DNA of 64,000 nt from Mycolicibacterium malmesburyense (GTDB lineage: Bacteria > Actinomycetota > Actinomycetes > Mycobacteriales > Mycobacteriaceae). A model generated the notes under the pieces. The model was not told the origin of the DNA and made no database searches. It saw nothing but the letters and a program-made list of their open reading frames with translations. Location of the stretch: assembly GCF_001050015.1 (NCBI RefSeq), contig NZ_CVTB01000088.1, forward strand, positions 1-64,000. Direction: 5' to 3'. Each line of letters opens with the position of its first letter. The stretch's first letter is position 1. This document shows positions 28,710 to 37,169 of this stretch, one piece after another. A program made the position numbers and the translations under genes.

Positions 28710-29759
28710 GTGAAATTGATTCACCGACAGATCAACTGCAACGGCGCCCGTATACACGCGGTTGAACAGGGATGTGGTCCGCTGGTCATTCTCATCCACG
28801 GGTTCCCGGAGTCGTGGTACTCCTGGCGGCATCAAATTCCGGTGCTGGCCGACGCCGGATACAAGGTGGTGGCGATCGATCAACGCGGCTTTGGCCGCTC
28901 GTCGAAGTTCAGGGTGAACTCCGCGTACCGTATCGACCGCGTCGTTGCCGACATCGAGGCGCTGATCGACGCATACGGCGAACAACAGGCGGTGGTGATC
29001 GGCCACGATTGGGGCGCTCCCGTCGCGTGGACGTTCGCCTGGCTTCATCCGGATCGCTGCGCCGGCGTCGTCGGAATGAGTGTCCCGTTCGCGGGACGGG
29101 GCCTGATCGGCTTGCCGGGCTGCCCTTTCGGCGAAGTGCGTCCTCGTGACTATCATGTCGAACTCGCCGGCCCGGGCCGAACCTTCTACCAGGACTACTT
29201 CTCCGAGCAGGACGCGATCATCGGCGAAATTGAAGAAGACCTTCGGCGGTGGCTCCTGGGCCTCGTCTACACCGTCTCCGGAGAAGCGGCCGCCGCCGCG
29301 GTCGCGGCCGGCGGGGTACCTGAGGATCCCGTCGAGGCGTTGCGCTACGGGCCGCTCTGTATGGCCGACGGGGCGCGGCTGTCGGATGCGTTCGTATATC
29401 CCGAAGCGACGCCGGAATGGTTCACCGACCAGGATCTGGACTTCTATTCCGACGAGTTCCAGCGCGCCGGATTCGCCGGTGGTCTGGCGTTCTATCACAA
29501 CGTCGATGCGGGATGGCAGGTGCTGGAGGACGTCGCGAACGAACCGTTGACGCCGCCCGCGATGTTCATCGGCGGTGAATACGACATCGCCACGGTGTGG
29601 GGAGCCGAGGCGATGGAACGGGCGGACGAGAAAATGTCTGACTATCGTGGCGGCCGAGTGATCTCCTCCGCAGGTCACTGGATTCAGCAGGAGTGTCCCG
29701 GCGAAACGAATCGGCTGTTGCTCGAGTTTCTCGGTCAATTGCCCACTGCCGCATCATGA
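28710..29759 (+). CDS. Alpha/beta-fold epoxide hydrolase
   Basis: A 349-residue epoxide hydrolase closely related to the EphB-like protein at 32186-33259. Shared long blocks include HGFPESWYSWRHQIP, VAIDQRGFGRSS, GHDWGAPVAW (nucleophile Asp100), SVPFAGRGLIGLPG and YQDYFSEQDAIIGEIEEDL. The oxyanion motif HGFP, lid tyrosines and catalytic His in SAGHWIQQE are present. Members convert epoxides to vicinal diols through a covalent ester. GTG 28710 follows AGGAG. It forms a two-gene unit with the upstream SDR. Confidence 0.9.
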   Translation: MKLIHRQINCNGARIHAVEQGCGPLVILIHGFPESWYSWRHQIPVLADAGYKVVAIDQRGFGRSSKFRVNSAYRIDRVVADIEALIDAYGEQQAVVIGHDWGAPVAWTFAWLHPDRCAGVVGMSVPFAGRGLIGLPGCPFGEVRPRDYHVELAGPGRTFYQDYFSEQDAIIGEIEEDLRRWLLGLVYTVSGEAAAAAVAAGGVPEDPVEALRYGPLCMADGARLSDAFVYPEATPEWFTDQDLDFYSDEFQRAGFAGGLAFYHNVDAGWQVLEDVANEPLTPPAMFIGGEYDIATVWGAEAMERADEKMSDYRGGRVISSAGHWIQQECPGETNRLLLEFLGQLPTAAS

Positions 29760-29774
29760 GTAAGGGCGCCGGCT

Positions 29775-30545
29775 TCACCACAGCGCGGCGCGGGTACCGC
29801 CGTCGGCCAGCTGCGCGGTGCCGTTGACCATCGACGCGTCGTCGGACAGCAGGAAGGCAACCACCCCGGCCATCTCCTCGGGCCCGGCCATCCGGCCCTG
29901 CAGACGGCCGATCATGGTGTCCGCCCCGCCTTCGCCGAGCACCTCGTCGAACGTCGTCATCGCGGTCCGCTGCATCGGAGTGTCGACGAACGCCGGCAGC
30001 ACCGCGTTGGATCGCACGCCGGCCGAACGTAATTCGGCCGCGGTGATGCGACTCAGATGGATGATTCCCGCCTTCGACATGCCGTACGCTGCGGTGCCCG
30101 CGGCGGCCACCAGTCCCGCCAGCGAGGACATGTTGACGATGGCGCCGCCACCGCGTTCGATCATCTTCGGCGCGGCGTGCTTGGTGCACAACCACGCGCC
30201 GCGCAGGTTGATCCGCACCACCCGGTCGAAATCCTCGACCGTGGTGTCGAGCAGCGACGCGAAGTGCACCACACCAGCATTGGCGACCAGCTTGTCGACG
30301 CCTCCGAACGCTGCCGTACAGGCGTCGATCATGCCGATCACCTGCTGCTCGTCGCTGATGTCGACGCGATGCCCGACGGCACCGCCGCCGATCTTGGCCG
30401 CCGCAGCCTCGGCCGACCCGCCGTCGATGTCGGCACACAGCACCCGACAACCCTCGACGGCAAGCCGTTCCGCGATAGCGAGGCCAATGCCCGCGCCGGC
30501 TCCCGTGACGATCGCCGCCTTGCCGGCGAGATCTGGATGTGTCAT
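29775..30545 (-). CDS. Short-chain dehydrogenase/reductase (last gene of the EphB operon)
   Basis: A 256-residue SDR with TGAGAGIG, ADIDG (acidic residue favouring NAD), VANAG, NMSSLAG, Tyr-x3-Lys in YGMSK and terminal LADGGTRAAL. It is the sixth gene of the minus-strand operon, 49 bp after the RibBA-like gene. The equivalent position in M. tuberculosis is Rv1941. It probably oxidises a hydroxylated intermediate or the diol from the epoxide hydrolase; the substrate is unassigned. Confidence 0.88.
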   Translation of the reverse strand: MTHPDLAGKAAIVTGAGAGIGLAIAERLAVEGCRVLCADIDGGSAEAAAAKIGGGAVGHRVDISDEQQVIGMIDACTAAFGGVDKLVANAGVVHFASLLDTTVEDFDRVVRINLRGAWLCTKHAAPKMIERGGGAIVNMSSLAGLVAAAGTAAYGMSKAGIIHLSRITAAELRSAGVRSNAVLPAFVDTPMQRTAMTTFDEVLGEGGADTMIGRLQGRMAGPEEMAGVVAFLLSDDASMVNGTAQLADGGTRAALW

Positions 30546-30594
30546 CGAGTCACCTTGAGTCGTGCCGCCGCCCCTGCCACGTCACCCTGCCATG

Positions 30595-31677
30595 TCACCC
30601 GGCGACCCGTAGCCCATGCTCGCGAATCGCCCCGAAGATCACCAGGCCGAATCCCGGTGCGTCATCGGACAGCCGGACGGTGTAGACGCCCAGATCGCGC
30701 AGAACCCACCCCACCGTCTGCGAGACCGCTTCCGAATCAAAATCTTCGGTGTTCGTCAGGCCGCAGGCGCGCATCGGACCGGGCGGGCGCAGGTAGATGA
30801 CGACCCCGCCGTCCTGCGCCCTCATATCGCTTAACGCGCGGTCCAGATCGGTACCGCATCGGCAGGCGGTCGAGCCGAAGACATCCGACGTCAGACACTC
30901 GACGTGGACGTGGAGCGGTACCGGCACCCCGGCGCCGACATCACCGATGATGACGGCCAGGTGCTCACCGTCGCCGTGTGCGTCACGGAACCCGATGGCA
31001 CGGAACGCGCTGCCCCGGTTCGGCAGCACCGTCTCGGCCATTCGCACGACCTGGGGCTCGATGCGCCGCCGATAGCTGACGAGTTCCGCGACGGAGACGA
31101 CGGCCAATCCGTGCTCGAGGGCGAATTCGAGCAGTTCGCCACCTCGCGCCATCGCGCTGGGCCGGTGGCGGGACACGATGTCGCACATCCCCGCGGCCTC
31201 TCGCCGGCCTGCGAGGCGGGCGAGGTCGAGGGCTGCCTCGGCAGGACCCGGCCGTCCCAGCACGCCGTCCGGGGCCACCTCGACCGGAACCACATGCCCG
31301 GGCCGACGAAAGTCCGATGTCTCAGAACTTTTCGCCGCCAGCGCGGCGATGGTCGCCGCCCGGTCGGTCGCCGATATCCCGGTGCCGGTACCCCGCCAAT
31401 CGACCGCCACCCGATGGGCGCCCGCATCGGAGTGGGTGTCGCCGCGGTGGCAGATCGGCGGCAGGTTCAGCCGCTCACACTCGGCGGTCGGCAGCGCGAC
31501 CCTGACATAGCCCGAGGAATGCCGGACCGTGAAGGCCAGTAACTGGGGCGTGGCTGCTTCGGCAGCGAAAGCGAGATATCCCTCATGGTCGTTCTCCGGG
31601 CCCATCGTGATGACCACGGGGCGCCCGGCGCCCACCGCTGTGATTGCGCGACGGACCCTGGTGTCGGTCGTCTTCAT
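30595..31677 (-). CDS. Degenerate RibBA-like protein (DHBP synthase/GTP cyclohydrolase II homologue)
   Basis: A 360-residue homologue of bifunctional riboflavin-biosynthesis RibBA. The N-terminal half follows DHBP synthase (ATDRAATIAALAAKS, FRRPGHVVPVEVAPDGVLGR) but lacks residues needed for catalysis: the acidic site around EGD reads EGY, and the active-site histidine block GHTEA reads GPAEA. The C-terminal half keeps the three zinc cysteines of GTP cyclohydrolase II (CLTSDVFGSTACRC) but is missing the catalytic RQEGRGIGL region and is ~60 residues short. It corresponds in position to M. tuberculosis Rv1940 (ribA1). It is cotranscribed with a flavin reductase (4-bp overlap) and flavin monooxygenases. 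A new ligand or reaction is more likely than ordinary riboflavin synthesis. Confidence 0.8.
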   Translation of the reverse strand: MKTTDTRVRRAITAVGAGRPVVITMGPENDHEGYLAFAAEAATPQLLAFTVRHSSGYVRVALPTAECERLNLPPICHRGDTHSDAGAHRVAVDWRGTGTGISATDRAATIAALAAKSSETSDFRRPGHVVPVEVAPDGVLGRPGPAEAALDLARLAGRREAAGMCDIVSRHRPSAMARGGELLEFALEHGLAVVSVAELVSYRRRIEPQVVRMAETVLPNRGSAFRAIGFRDAHGDGEHLAVIIGDVGAGVPVPLHVHVECLTSDVFGSTACRCGTDLDRALSDMRAQDGGVVIYLRPPGPMRACGLTNTEDFDSEAVSQTVGWVLRDLGVYTVRLSDDAPGFGLVIFGAIREHGLRVAG

Positions 31678-32186
31678 ATCTGCTCCTGTAAGTCCGCGCG
31701 GGCGATCCGGTGAAACCGGCTGCCGTGAAACACAAGTGGCGGCATGGCGGCATCTGCGTCCAAGGCACAGACCTCGAGAACTGCGATCGTGTGATCACCC
31801 GCTCGTACCTCGCTGCGTAATCGGCAATCCAGCCAGGCACTGGCCCTGGACACGACCACCGCTCCGGTCGCCAGCTCCGTCCAGGGCACACCGGCGAACC
31901 GGTCACCCTCTTTGCGCGACAGACTGCGACAAGCATCGCCGTGGTCCTCGGCCAGCACACTCAGGCCCAGCCGCGCAGCCTTCTTCAGCCGTGGCCACGT
32001 CCTGGAGTCGTTTTGGATACAGATCGAGACGAGCGGCGGTTCGACCGAAACCGACGTGAACGAACTCGCCGCCATCCCCACCGGCTCTCCGTCGACCATC
32101 GCGCACACGGCGGTCACCCCCGACGGGTAGCAGCCGTAAACCCGTCGCAGTTCGGCGCCGTCAATGGGTGGGGGGCGCAGTTCCAC
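31674..32186 (-). CDS. Flavin reductase-domain protein
   Basis: A 170-residue protein of the NADH:FMN reductase family that partners two-component monooxygenases: SGVTAVCAMVDGEPVGMAAS, SFTSVSVEPPLVSICI, FAGVPWTELATGA and the terminal HGSRFHRI. GTG 32186 shares one base with the stop of the epoxide hydrolase gene, and its own stop overlaps the RibBA-like start by 4 bp, so translation is coupled. It presumably supplies reduced FMN to the luciferase-like monooxygenase at the head of this operon. The matching M. tuberculosis gene is Rv1939. Confidence 0.88.
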   Translation of the reverse strand: MELRPPPIDGAELRRVYGCYPSGVTAVCAMVDGEPVGMAASSFTSVSVEPPLVSICIQNDSRTWPRLKKAARLGLSVLAEDHGDACRSLSRKEGDRFAGVPWTELATGAVVVSRASAWLDCRLRSEVRAGDHTIAVLEVCALDADAAMPPLVFHGSRFHRIARADLQEQI

Positions 32187-33259
32187 TAGTGCAGTCCCGC
32201 CAGGAAATCGAGCAGCAGCCGGTTGGTCTCCTTGGGCTCTTCTTGTTGGATCCAGTGCCCGACATCGGCGATCATGTGGGTGCCGCAGTAATTGGGCATC
32301 ACCTCGTGGGCGCGTTCGACCGCCTCGGCCCCCCATGTCGTCCCGACGTCGTACTGGCCCCCGATGAACAGCGCCGGTGGGGTCAGCGGCGTGCCTTCCT
32401 GCTCGGCGAGGTCGCACCAGTCGTTGTCGATGTTGTGGTAGAAGCTCAACGGCCCGCCGAACCCGGATCGTTCGAACTCTGCGGTGTAGAAGTCGAGATC
32501 GGCATCGGTGAACCAGTCCGGCATCGTTTCCGGGTAGCTGAACGCGTCCTTGAGGCGCGCCCCTTCCGGTAGGCACAGCGGACCGGAGCGGATCACCTCG
32601 ACGGGATCCATTGACGCCAGGTCGACGCCGGCGGCCACCGCCGCCTGGGTGGCCGCGATCATTCCCTGACCCGACACGGTGTAGGTCAGGCCGAGCAGCC
32701 AGCCGCGGAGATCCTCTTCGATCTCGGCGATGATCGCGTCTTGTTCGGAGAAGTAATCCTGATACCACAGCTTCCCGGGGCCGGCCAGCTCGAGGTGGTA
32801 ATCGTTGGGCCTGCGCTCACCGAATGGGCTACCGGGCAGGCCGATCACCCCGCGACCGGCGAACGGAACACTGATGCCGACGACGCCGCGGCACCGGTCC
32901 GGATGCAGCCAGGCCGACGTCCACGCCACCGGGGCGCCCCAGTCGTGACCGACCACGACCGCCTGCTTCTCGCCGTAGGCGTCGATGACTCCCACGATGT
33001 CGCCGACCAATTCCTTGATGCGGTACGCCTTTTGCACCCGGTACTTCGACGAGCGCCCGTAGCCACGCTGATCGATCGCCACCACCCGGTATCCCGCGTT
33101 GGCCAGCGCGGGAATCTGGTGGCGCCACGAGTACCACGACTCCGGGAAGCCGTGCACCAGGATCACCAGCGGTCCCTCACCCTGCTCCACGGCGTGGATG
33201 CGGGTTCCGCGGCAGTCGAGCAACCGATGGGTTGGCGACATCTGCGTCATGTGCGACAT
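32186..33259 (-). CDS. ephB: Epoxide hydrolase, EphB-like
   Basis: A 357-residue alpha/beta-fold epoxide hydrolase. Motifs are HGFPESWYSW (oxyanion), GHDWGAPVAW with nucleophile Asp106, the lid with YQDYFSEQDAI, acidic residue region PPALFIGGQYDVG and catalytic His in VGHWIQQEEP. It is third in the operon, after the ferredoxin-FNR-flavoprotein fusion (13 bp) and before the flavin reductase. The whole gene order matches M. tuberculosis Rv1936-Rv1941, where this position is EphB (Rv1938). It probably opens an epoxide made by the two upstream monooxygenases. ATG 33259 was used; internal Met residues at positions 4 and 7 are alternatives. Confidence 0.9.
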   Translation of the reverse strand: MSHMTQMSPTHRLLDCRGTRIHAVEQGEGPLVILVHGFPESWYSWRHQIPALANAGYRVVAIDQRGYGRSSKYRVQKAYRIKELVGDIVGVIDAYGEKQAVVVGHDWGAPVAWTSAWLHPDRCRGVVGISVPFAGRGVIGLPGSPFGERRPNDYHLELAGPGKLWYQDYFSEQDAIIAEIEEDLRGWLLGLTYTVSGQGMIAATQAAVAAGVDLASMDPVEVIRSGPLCLPEGARLKDAFSYPETMPDWFTDADLDFYTAEFERSGFGGPLSFYHNIDNDWCDLAEQEGTPLTPPALFIGGQYDVGTTWGAEAVERAHEVMPNYCGTHMIADVGHWIQQEEPKETNRLLLDFLAGLH

Positions 33260-33272
33260 GTGAGCCCCTTCT

Positions 33273-35807
33273 CTAGCGGGAATGGCTTGCGGCGAAACCG
33301 ACTGCCGGTTCCTCGGATTGCTCCAGATGGTCGGGAGGCGGGATGGTGCGGTTCTGGTAGTTGCGGGCGATCAACGTCTGCTGGCCCGAAAGCCTGGTCC
33401 GCGCCCACTTGCCCAGGACCCGCCCGGCGACCCTCGGCGACATCAACGCCGCAGGCGGCTTGACCAAATGGACGACCGCCAAGAATTCCCGGTAGGTATC
33501 TGGGTCGTCGTGAACCAGTTCCATCACCCGATCCATGTACCAGGTCAGCGCGCGGAAGTAGAACGGGCGCTTCTTGGTCACGTCCTTCACCCAGTCGAAC
33601 CGGAGGTTCTGCTCCCTGATCACGAACCAGGCCGTGTCGGCCAGCTTCGCGATCCGGCGGTAGTACCGCCGCGGCAGCTCAGGGTCATTGGATCCGCGTC
33701 TCGCGAGTAGCGTCTGCATCTCACGGACTTCCTTGAGCGCCAATGTCATACCGAGCCCCGAGACCGGGTCGGCGCTGGTGTAAGCGTCGCCCACCGCCAG
33801 CAGTCCGCGCGGCAGGTTGCGCTTCTTCTCGTAACGCAGCCTCAGCATGTTGGGATAGCGGAAGTTGTAAATCGGCGACGCCGGCTCCAGCCCGTCGATG
33901 TTCTCGCCGACAACCGGTGAGGGCATCAGGTCGGCGAATCGGCGGAACTCCTCGGCGGTCCGTGGTGGCGAATAGCAGTTGTAGGCGACCAGTGTGGTGG
34001 ACAGGATCGTGCGCGAGCTGTCGGTGTAGTACTGCGCCGCGTAGGTGTCCTCGTACGGTCGGTACGCGTAGCAGATCATCATCACCTTGTCCCGCCACTG
34101 CCGTTCGGGCGGCACTCGGTGAAGCATGGTCGAGTAGAAGCAGTTGATGATGTCCTGCTCGACCTCGGGCGCCCCGATCCCTACGTGCTCGAGGAACTCC
34201 GGCACACGGGTGTTCTTGCCCGAGGCGTCCACCACGAATTCGGCGGGTATGACCTCCAATTCACCGCGCCGGTCCACCGCAACCCCGATCACGGTGTTGG
34301 CCTTGCTGTCGTAGACCAGATCGGCGACCTCTGCCTCGTAATGGAAGTCGACGCGCGGTTCGTCGTCCAAACGACGGCGCACGCACCACTCGAGCAGTGG
34401 ACGACCGGCGCAGACGATCTGGATGTCGCCGGTTCCCGGCTTCTTCCAGGTGCCGCCCAGGCGGATGCGGTACTGGGCGGCCATGTCGACGTCGAATGCG
34501 CCTTCGCGCACCATATCGTCGATGATGCCGGGAAAGATGCGCTCCAACTCGATGCGCCCCGCGGTGAGCAGATGGTGCAGGTGCCAGCCCTGCGCCGCGC
34601 CCGGCCGGCCCTCGCGGCGGCGGTGCGGGTCATCCTTCTCCAGCACGATCACCCGCTCGAAGAACTCGGTCAGCATCTTGGCAGCGGTGATGCCGGCGAT
34701 GCTGCCTCCGATGACCACGGCGGTGCCGCGACCCCGGTGCCGCACGTCGGCCATGTCGACATCGGCATAGTCCAGCCGCAGCGGGGTGCGCCGCCTTGCG
34801 GCGCCGCTCGGCACGAACTTCTCGTAGTAGAGGCCGACGCGATGAATATTGCGGTTGTCCAACCAGGTCCGAACCGCCTCCACCATCCCGGCGGGTCCGC
34901 ACAGGTACACGTCGGCATCGCCGCCGCCGAACATGGCCTCGTCCAGCAGGTCGGTCACCAGCCCCACCGGTCCGGACCAGTCGGCGTCCGGGCGCGACAC
35001 GATGGTGTGCACATGCAGGTCGGGGATCAGACGCTGCAGCCGGTCGAGTTCGTCGATTTTGCAGAGATCCGCGACGTCGGTCACCCCGTACAGCAGGTGG
35101 ACGGGCTGACCGGCATTGTGCGCCATGCTCTGCGCCATCGCCAGGATCGCCGACAACCCGGTGCCACCGGCGACCAGCACCACCGGCCGCTGCACCGGCC
35201 TCAGATGGAAGCTGCCCTTGCTGCCCCGCAGCGCGATTCGGTCGCCCGGCTTCGCCCGGTCGCGCAGGTAGTCCGACATCACCCCGCTAGGGAGCAACCG
35301 GATGATGAACTCGAGTTCATCGCGCCCGTCTGCGGGGTGCGCGTAGGAGTAGTTGCGCCATGCCCCGCTGCCGGGGACCTGCAGCTGCGCGAACTGGCCG
35401 GCCTTGAACGTCAGCGGCGGCATACCCGAAACATCCAGCCGCAGAAGTGCCGTGGTGGACGAGACCAGTTCTACCCCGGTCACCGTCGCGTGCCCCGTCA
35501 CCAGGCTGGCCGCGTTGCCGTCCATCGGATACTGCAGTTCGATCAGGCATTCGGAGTTGGCGAAGGTCTGACAGGTCAATACCTTTCGTGCGTCGCGTTC
35601 GACCTCGGACAGTCCCTCGGTGCGGCCCATCTCGTAATCACCCGACCGGCAGGTGGCCACGCAGGTGCCGCAGATCCCGCTCTGGCACTCGTTGACGATT
35701 GCGATGCCGTTTTCCTCGGCCGCCTCCAGAATGGACTGGTCGGGCTGCGCGGTCATCGTCTTGCACGTTCCGTCCGAATACCGAACGGTGATCTTCTGCG
35801 CCTCCAT
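33273..35807 (-). CDS. Three-domain fusion: 2Fe-2S ferredoxin, FNR reductase and FAD monooxygenase
   Basis: An 844-residue fusion. Residues ~1-95 are a plant-type 2Fe-2S domain with Cys41, Cys46, Cys49 and Cys79. Residues ~100-345 are a ferredoxin-NADP reductase module (FAD-binding RNYSYAHP near 150, NAD motif GGTGLSAILAM near 214, late YLCGPAGMV). Residues ~360-844 are a flavoprotein monooxygenase/halogenase-like domain (VVIGGSIAGITAA, GAAQGWHLHHLL, LAVGDAYTSADPVSGLGM). This domain is paralogous to the protein at 25385-26764. It appears electronically self-sufficient, from NAD(P)H through FAD and 2Fe-2S to the oxygenating flavin. ATG 35807 is the start. The M. tuberculosis counterpart is Rv1937 (~840 residues, annotated oxygenase). 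The substrate is unknown. Confidence 0.88.
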   Translation of the reverse strand: MEAQKITVRYSDGTCKTMTAQPDQSILEAAEENGIAIVNECQSGICGTCVATCRSGDYEMGRTEGLSEVERDARKVLTCQTFANSECLIELQYPMDGNAASLVTGHATVTGVELVSSTTALLRLDVSGMPPLTFKAGQFAQLQVPGSGAWRNYSYAHPADGRDELEFIIRLLPSGVMSDYLRDRAKPGDRIALRGSKGSFHLRPVQRPVVLVAGGTGLSAILAMAQSMAHNAGQPVHLLYGVTDVADLCKIDELDRLQRLIPDLHVHTIVSRPDADWSGPVGLVTDLLDEAMFGGGDADVYLCGPAGMVEAVRTWLDNRNIHRVGLYYEKFVPSGAARRRTPLRLDYADVDMADVRHRGRGTAVVIGGSIAGITAAKMLTEFFERVIVLEKDDPHRRREGRPGAAQGWHLHHLLTAGRIELERIFPGIIDDMVREGAFDVDMAAQYRIRLGGTWKKPGTGDIQIVCAGRPLLEWCVRRRLDDEPRVDFHYEAEVADLVYDSKANTVIGVAVDRRGELEVIPAEFVVDASGKNTRVPEFLEHVGIGAPEVEQDIINCFYSTMLHRVPPERQWRDKVMMICYAYRPYEDTYAAQYYTDSSRTILSTTLVAYNCYSPPRTAEEFRRFADLMPSPVVGENIDGLEPASPIYNFRYPNMLRLRYEKKRNLPRGLLAVGDAYTSADPVSGLGMTLALKEVREMQTLLARRGSNDPELPRRYYRRIAKLADTAWFVIREQNLRFDWVKDVTKKRPFYFRALTWYMDRVMELVHDDPDTYREFLAVVHLVKPPAALMSPRVAGRVLGKWARTRLSGQQTLIARNYQNRTIPPPDHLEQSEEPAVGFAASHSR

Positions 35808-35829
35808 CGGGATGTCCTTCGAATGAGCG

Positions 35830-36945
35830 CTAGGCGATGGCGACCGTGGACTTCTTGTCGATGCGAGCGTTGAGCTTGGGCATAACCTCCTCGGCAAGCA
35901 GCCGCATCGACTCCTTCCACGGTCCGGGGTTGTCGCTGTAATCGCAGCCGAGGATCAACAGGTGACCGAAGCCCCCGACCTGGTCATAGGTGGCCTCCAG
36001 CTTGTCGACCACCGTCTCGACGGAGCCGACCACAAAGGTGTTCTCCGCCAGGTATTCCGGTGTTACGTCCTCATCGGGAACCGAGGGGTTGTGCTTGTAG
36101 AACTTGGTCATGCCGAACATCCGGAACGTCGGCAAGACGTACTCGCGCATGAAGCGGCCGATCATGCCGTCGACGGCGTACCGGAATGCCTGTTCGTCGG
36201 TTTCGGCGACGACGACCTCGCGCACCAGGCGCCAATCGCGGCGGTCCGGAGTGCGGCCGCTGCGCGCGGCACCCTCGAGCACTGCGTCCCAGTGCGTAGC
36301 GACGTACTCGGTGTTCAGATCGAGGCTCATCGGGAGATAGCCGCGCTCACCGGCAAGCTTGAGCGTTTCGGAGCCGGCGCTGAACCCCGTGACCCCGATC
36401 GGCGGGTGAGGCGCCTGGAAGGGCTTGATGTGCCGATGCATCAGGCCTTCGAACATCGGGGCGATCCCGTTGGCATTCCAGTATTTTCCGCGGTACTCCC
36501 ACGGGTCGTCCTCGGTCCAGACCTTGAGCATGATCTCGAGTGCTTCCCGGGTCATCTCGCGGTGCTCACCGTTCTGTCCGTCGACATCGAACAGCGCCCA
36601 GTCGCCGGGGATGCCGCTGGCACCCACCCCGAGCATGAAGCGGCCTTGGGCAAGGTGGTCGAAATAGGCCACGCGGTGGGCCAGCTCCACCGGATGGTGG
36701 TACGGAAGCAGATGGGCCCCGGGCGCCAGCTTGATCGACTTCGTCCGCAGTAGCGCCTGAGCCAGCAGCAGGTCCGGTGCGCAGATCGGCTCCCAGGGCA
36801 CGGTGAAGTGCTCGCCGACCCACGCCTCGACGTAACCCAGTTCGTCGGCGAGTTGGATCAGCTCCAGATCCCACTGGGTTGCGTCGTACAGGCTGCGCTC
36901 CGGCGGGTGCGCCGGCATCAGGAAAAGTCCCAGTTCCATCTTCAA
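35830..36945 (-). CDS. Luciferase-like (LLM) flavin-dependent monooxygenase
   Basis: A 371-residue bacterial-luciferase-type TIM barrel that heads the minus-strand operon. It shows LADELGYVEAWVGEHF, YHHPVELAHRVAYFDHLAQG, GRFMLGVGASGIPGDW and TGFSAGSETLKLAGERG. It resembles the limonene-monooxygenase group. Enzymes of this kind use FMNH2 from a separate reductase, here probably the product of 31674-32186. It likely performs epoxidation or Baeyer-Villiger-type oxygenation, fitting the epoxide hydrolase downstream. Position corresponds to M. tuberculosis Rv1936. It is divergent from the beta-oxidation operon. Confidence 0.88.
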   Translation of the reverse strand: MKMELGLFLMPAHPPERSLYDATQWDLELIQLADELGYVEAWVGEHFTVPWEPICAPDLLLAQALLRTKSIKLAPGAHLLPYHHPVELAHRVAYFDHLAQGRFMLGVGASGIPGDWALFDVDGQNGEHREMTREALEIMLKVWTEDDPWEYRGKYWNANGIAPMFEGLMHRHIKPFQAPHPPIGVTGFSAGSETLKLAGERGYLPMSLDLNTEYVATHWDAVLEGAARSGRTPDRRDWRLVREVVVAETDEQAFRYAVDGMIGRFMREYVLPTFRMFGMTKFYKHNPSVPDEDVTPEYLAENTFVVGSVETVVDKLEATYDQVGGFGHLLILGCDYSDNPGPWKESMRLLAEEVMPKLNARIDKKSTVAIA

Positions 36946-37169
36946 CCCTCTCAGTAGTGGTCGCTCGCCCGACGGCTTGCTGCGATGTGCACCACAGTAC
37001 TAGCAAGATACTTCATTGTGCGCAAGTAGGCTACTGTCTTGGTGATTTACTCGGACAAAAGTTTCACTATTGCCGTACTGACTATGGACATTTTGGTTTC
37101 GCGCCGCGTAGCCTGCAGCTCAGCAGCGTGACCGCGCGCCGAGCGGTGACGACCTGAAGGGAGCACTTC
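36946..37169. promoter_or_regulatory. Divergent promoter region of the EphB and beta-oxidation operons
   Basis: The 224-bp intergenic region has an AT-richer core at ~37000-37100. It contains CAAGATACTT (37004-37013) and the nested palindrome AGTAGGCTACT (37025-37035) framed by CAAG (37023) and CTTG (37038). In M. tuberculosis the equivalent region is a reported Mce3R target. These repeats are therefore the first candidates for the double-TetR operator; the link is inference. Confidence 0.5.

Noticed and set aside
27732..29738. A 668-codon open frame on the minus strand across the SDR and epoxide hydrolase genes
   Set aside because: It is antisense to two genes with clear motifs. Its translation is Arg/Asp/Gly/His-rich without any recognisable domain, a common artefact of high-GC third positions.
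36961..37100. KstR or KstR2 steroid-regulator operator in the EphB/EchA promoter
   Set aside because: CAAG and CTT elements are present but the spacing and flanks do not fit either published palindrome well enough to claim it.
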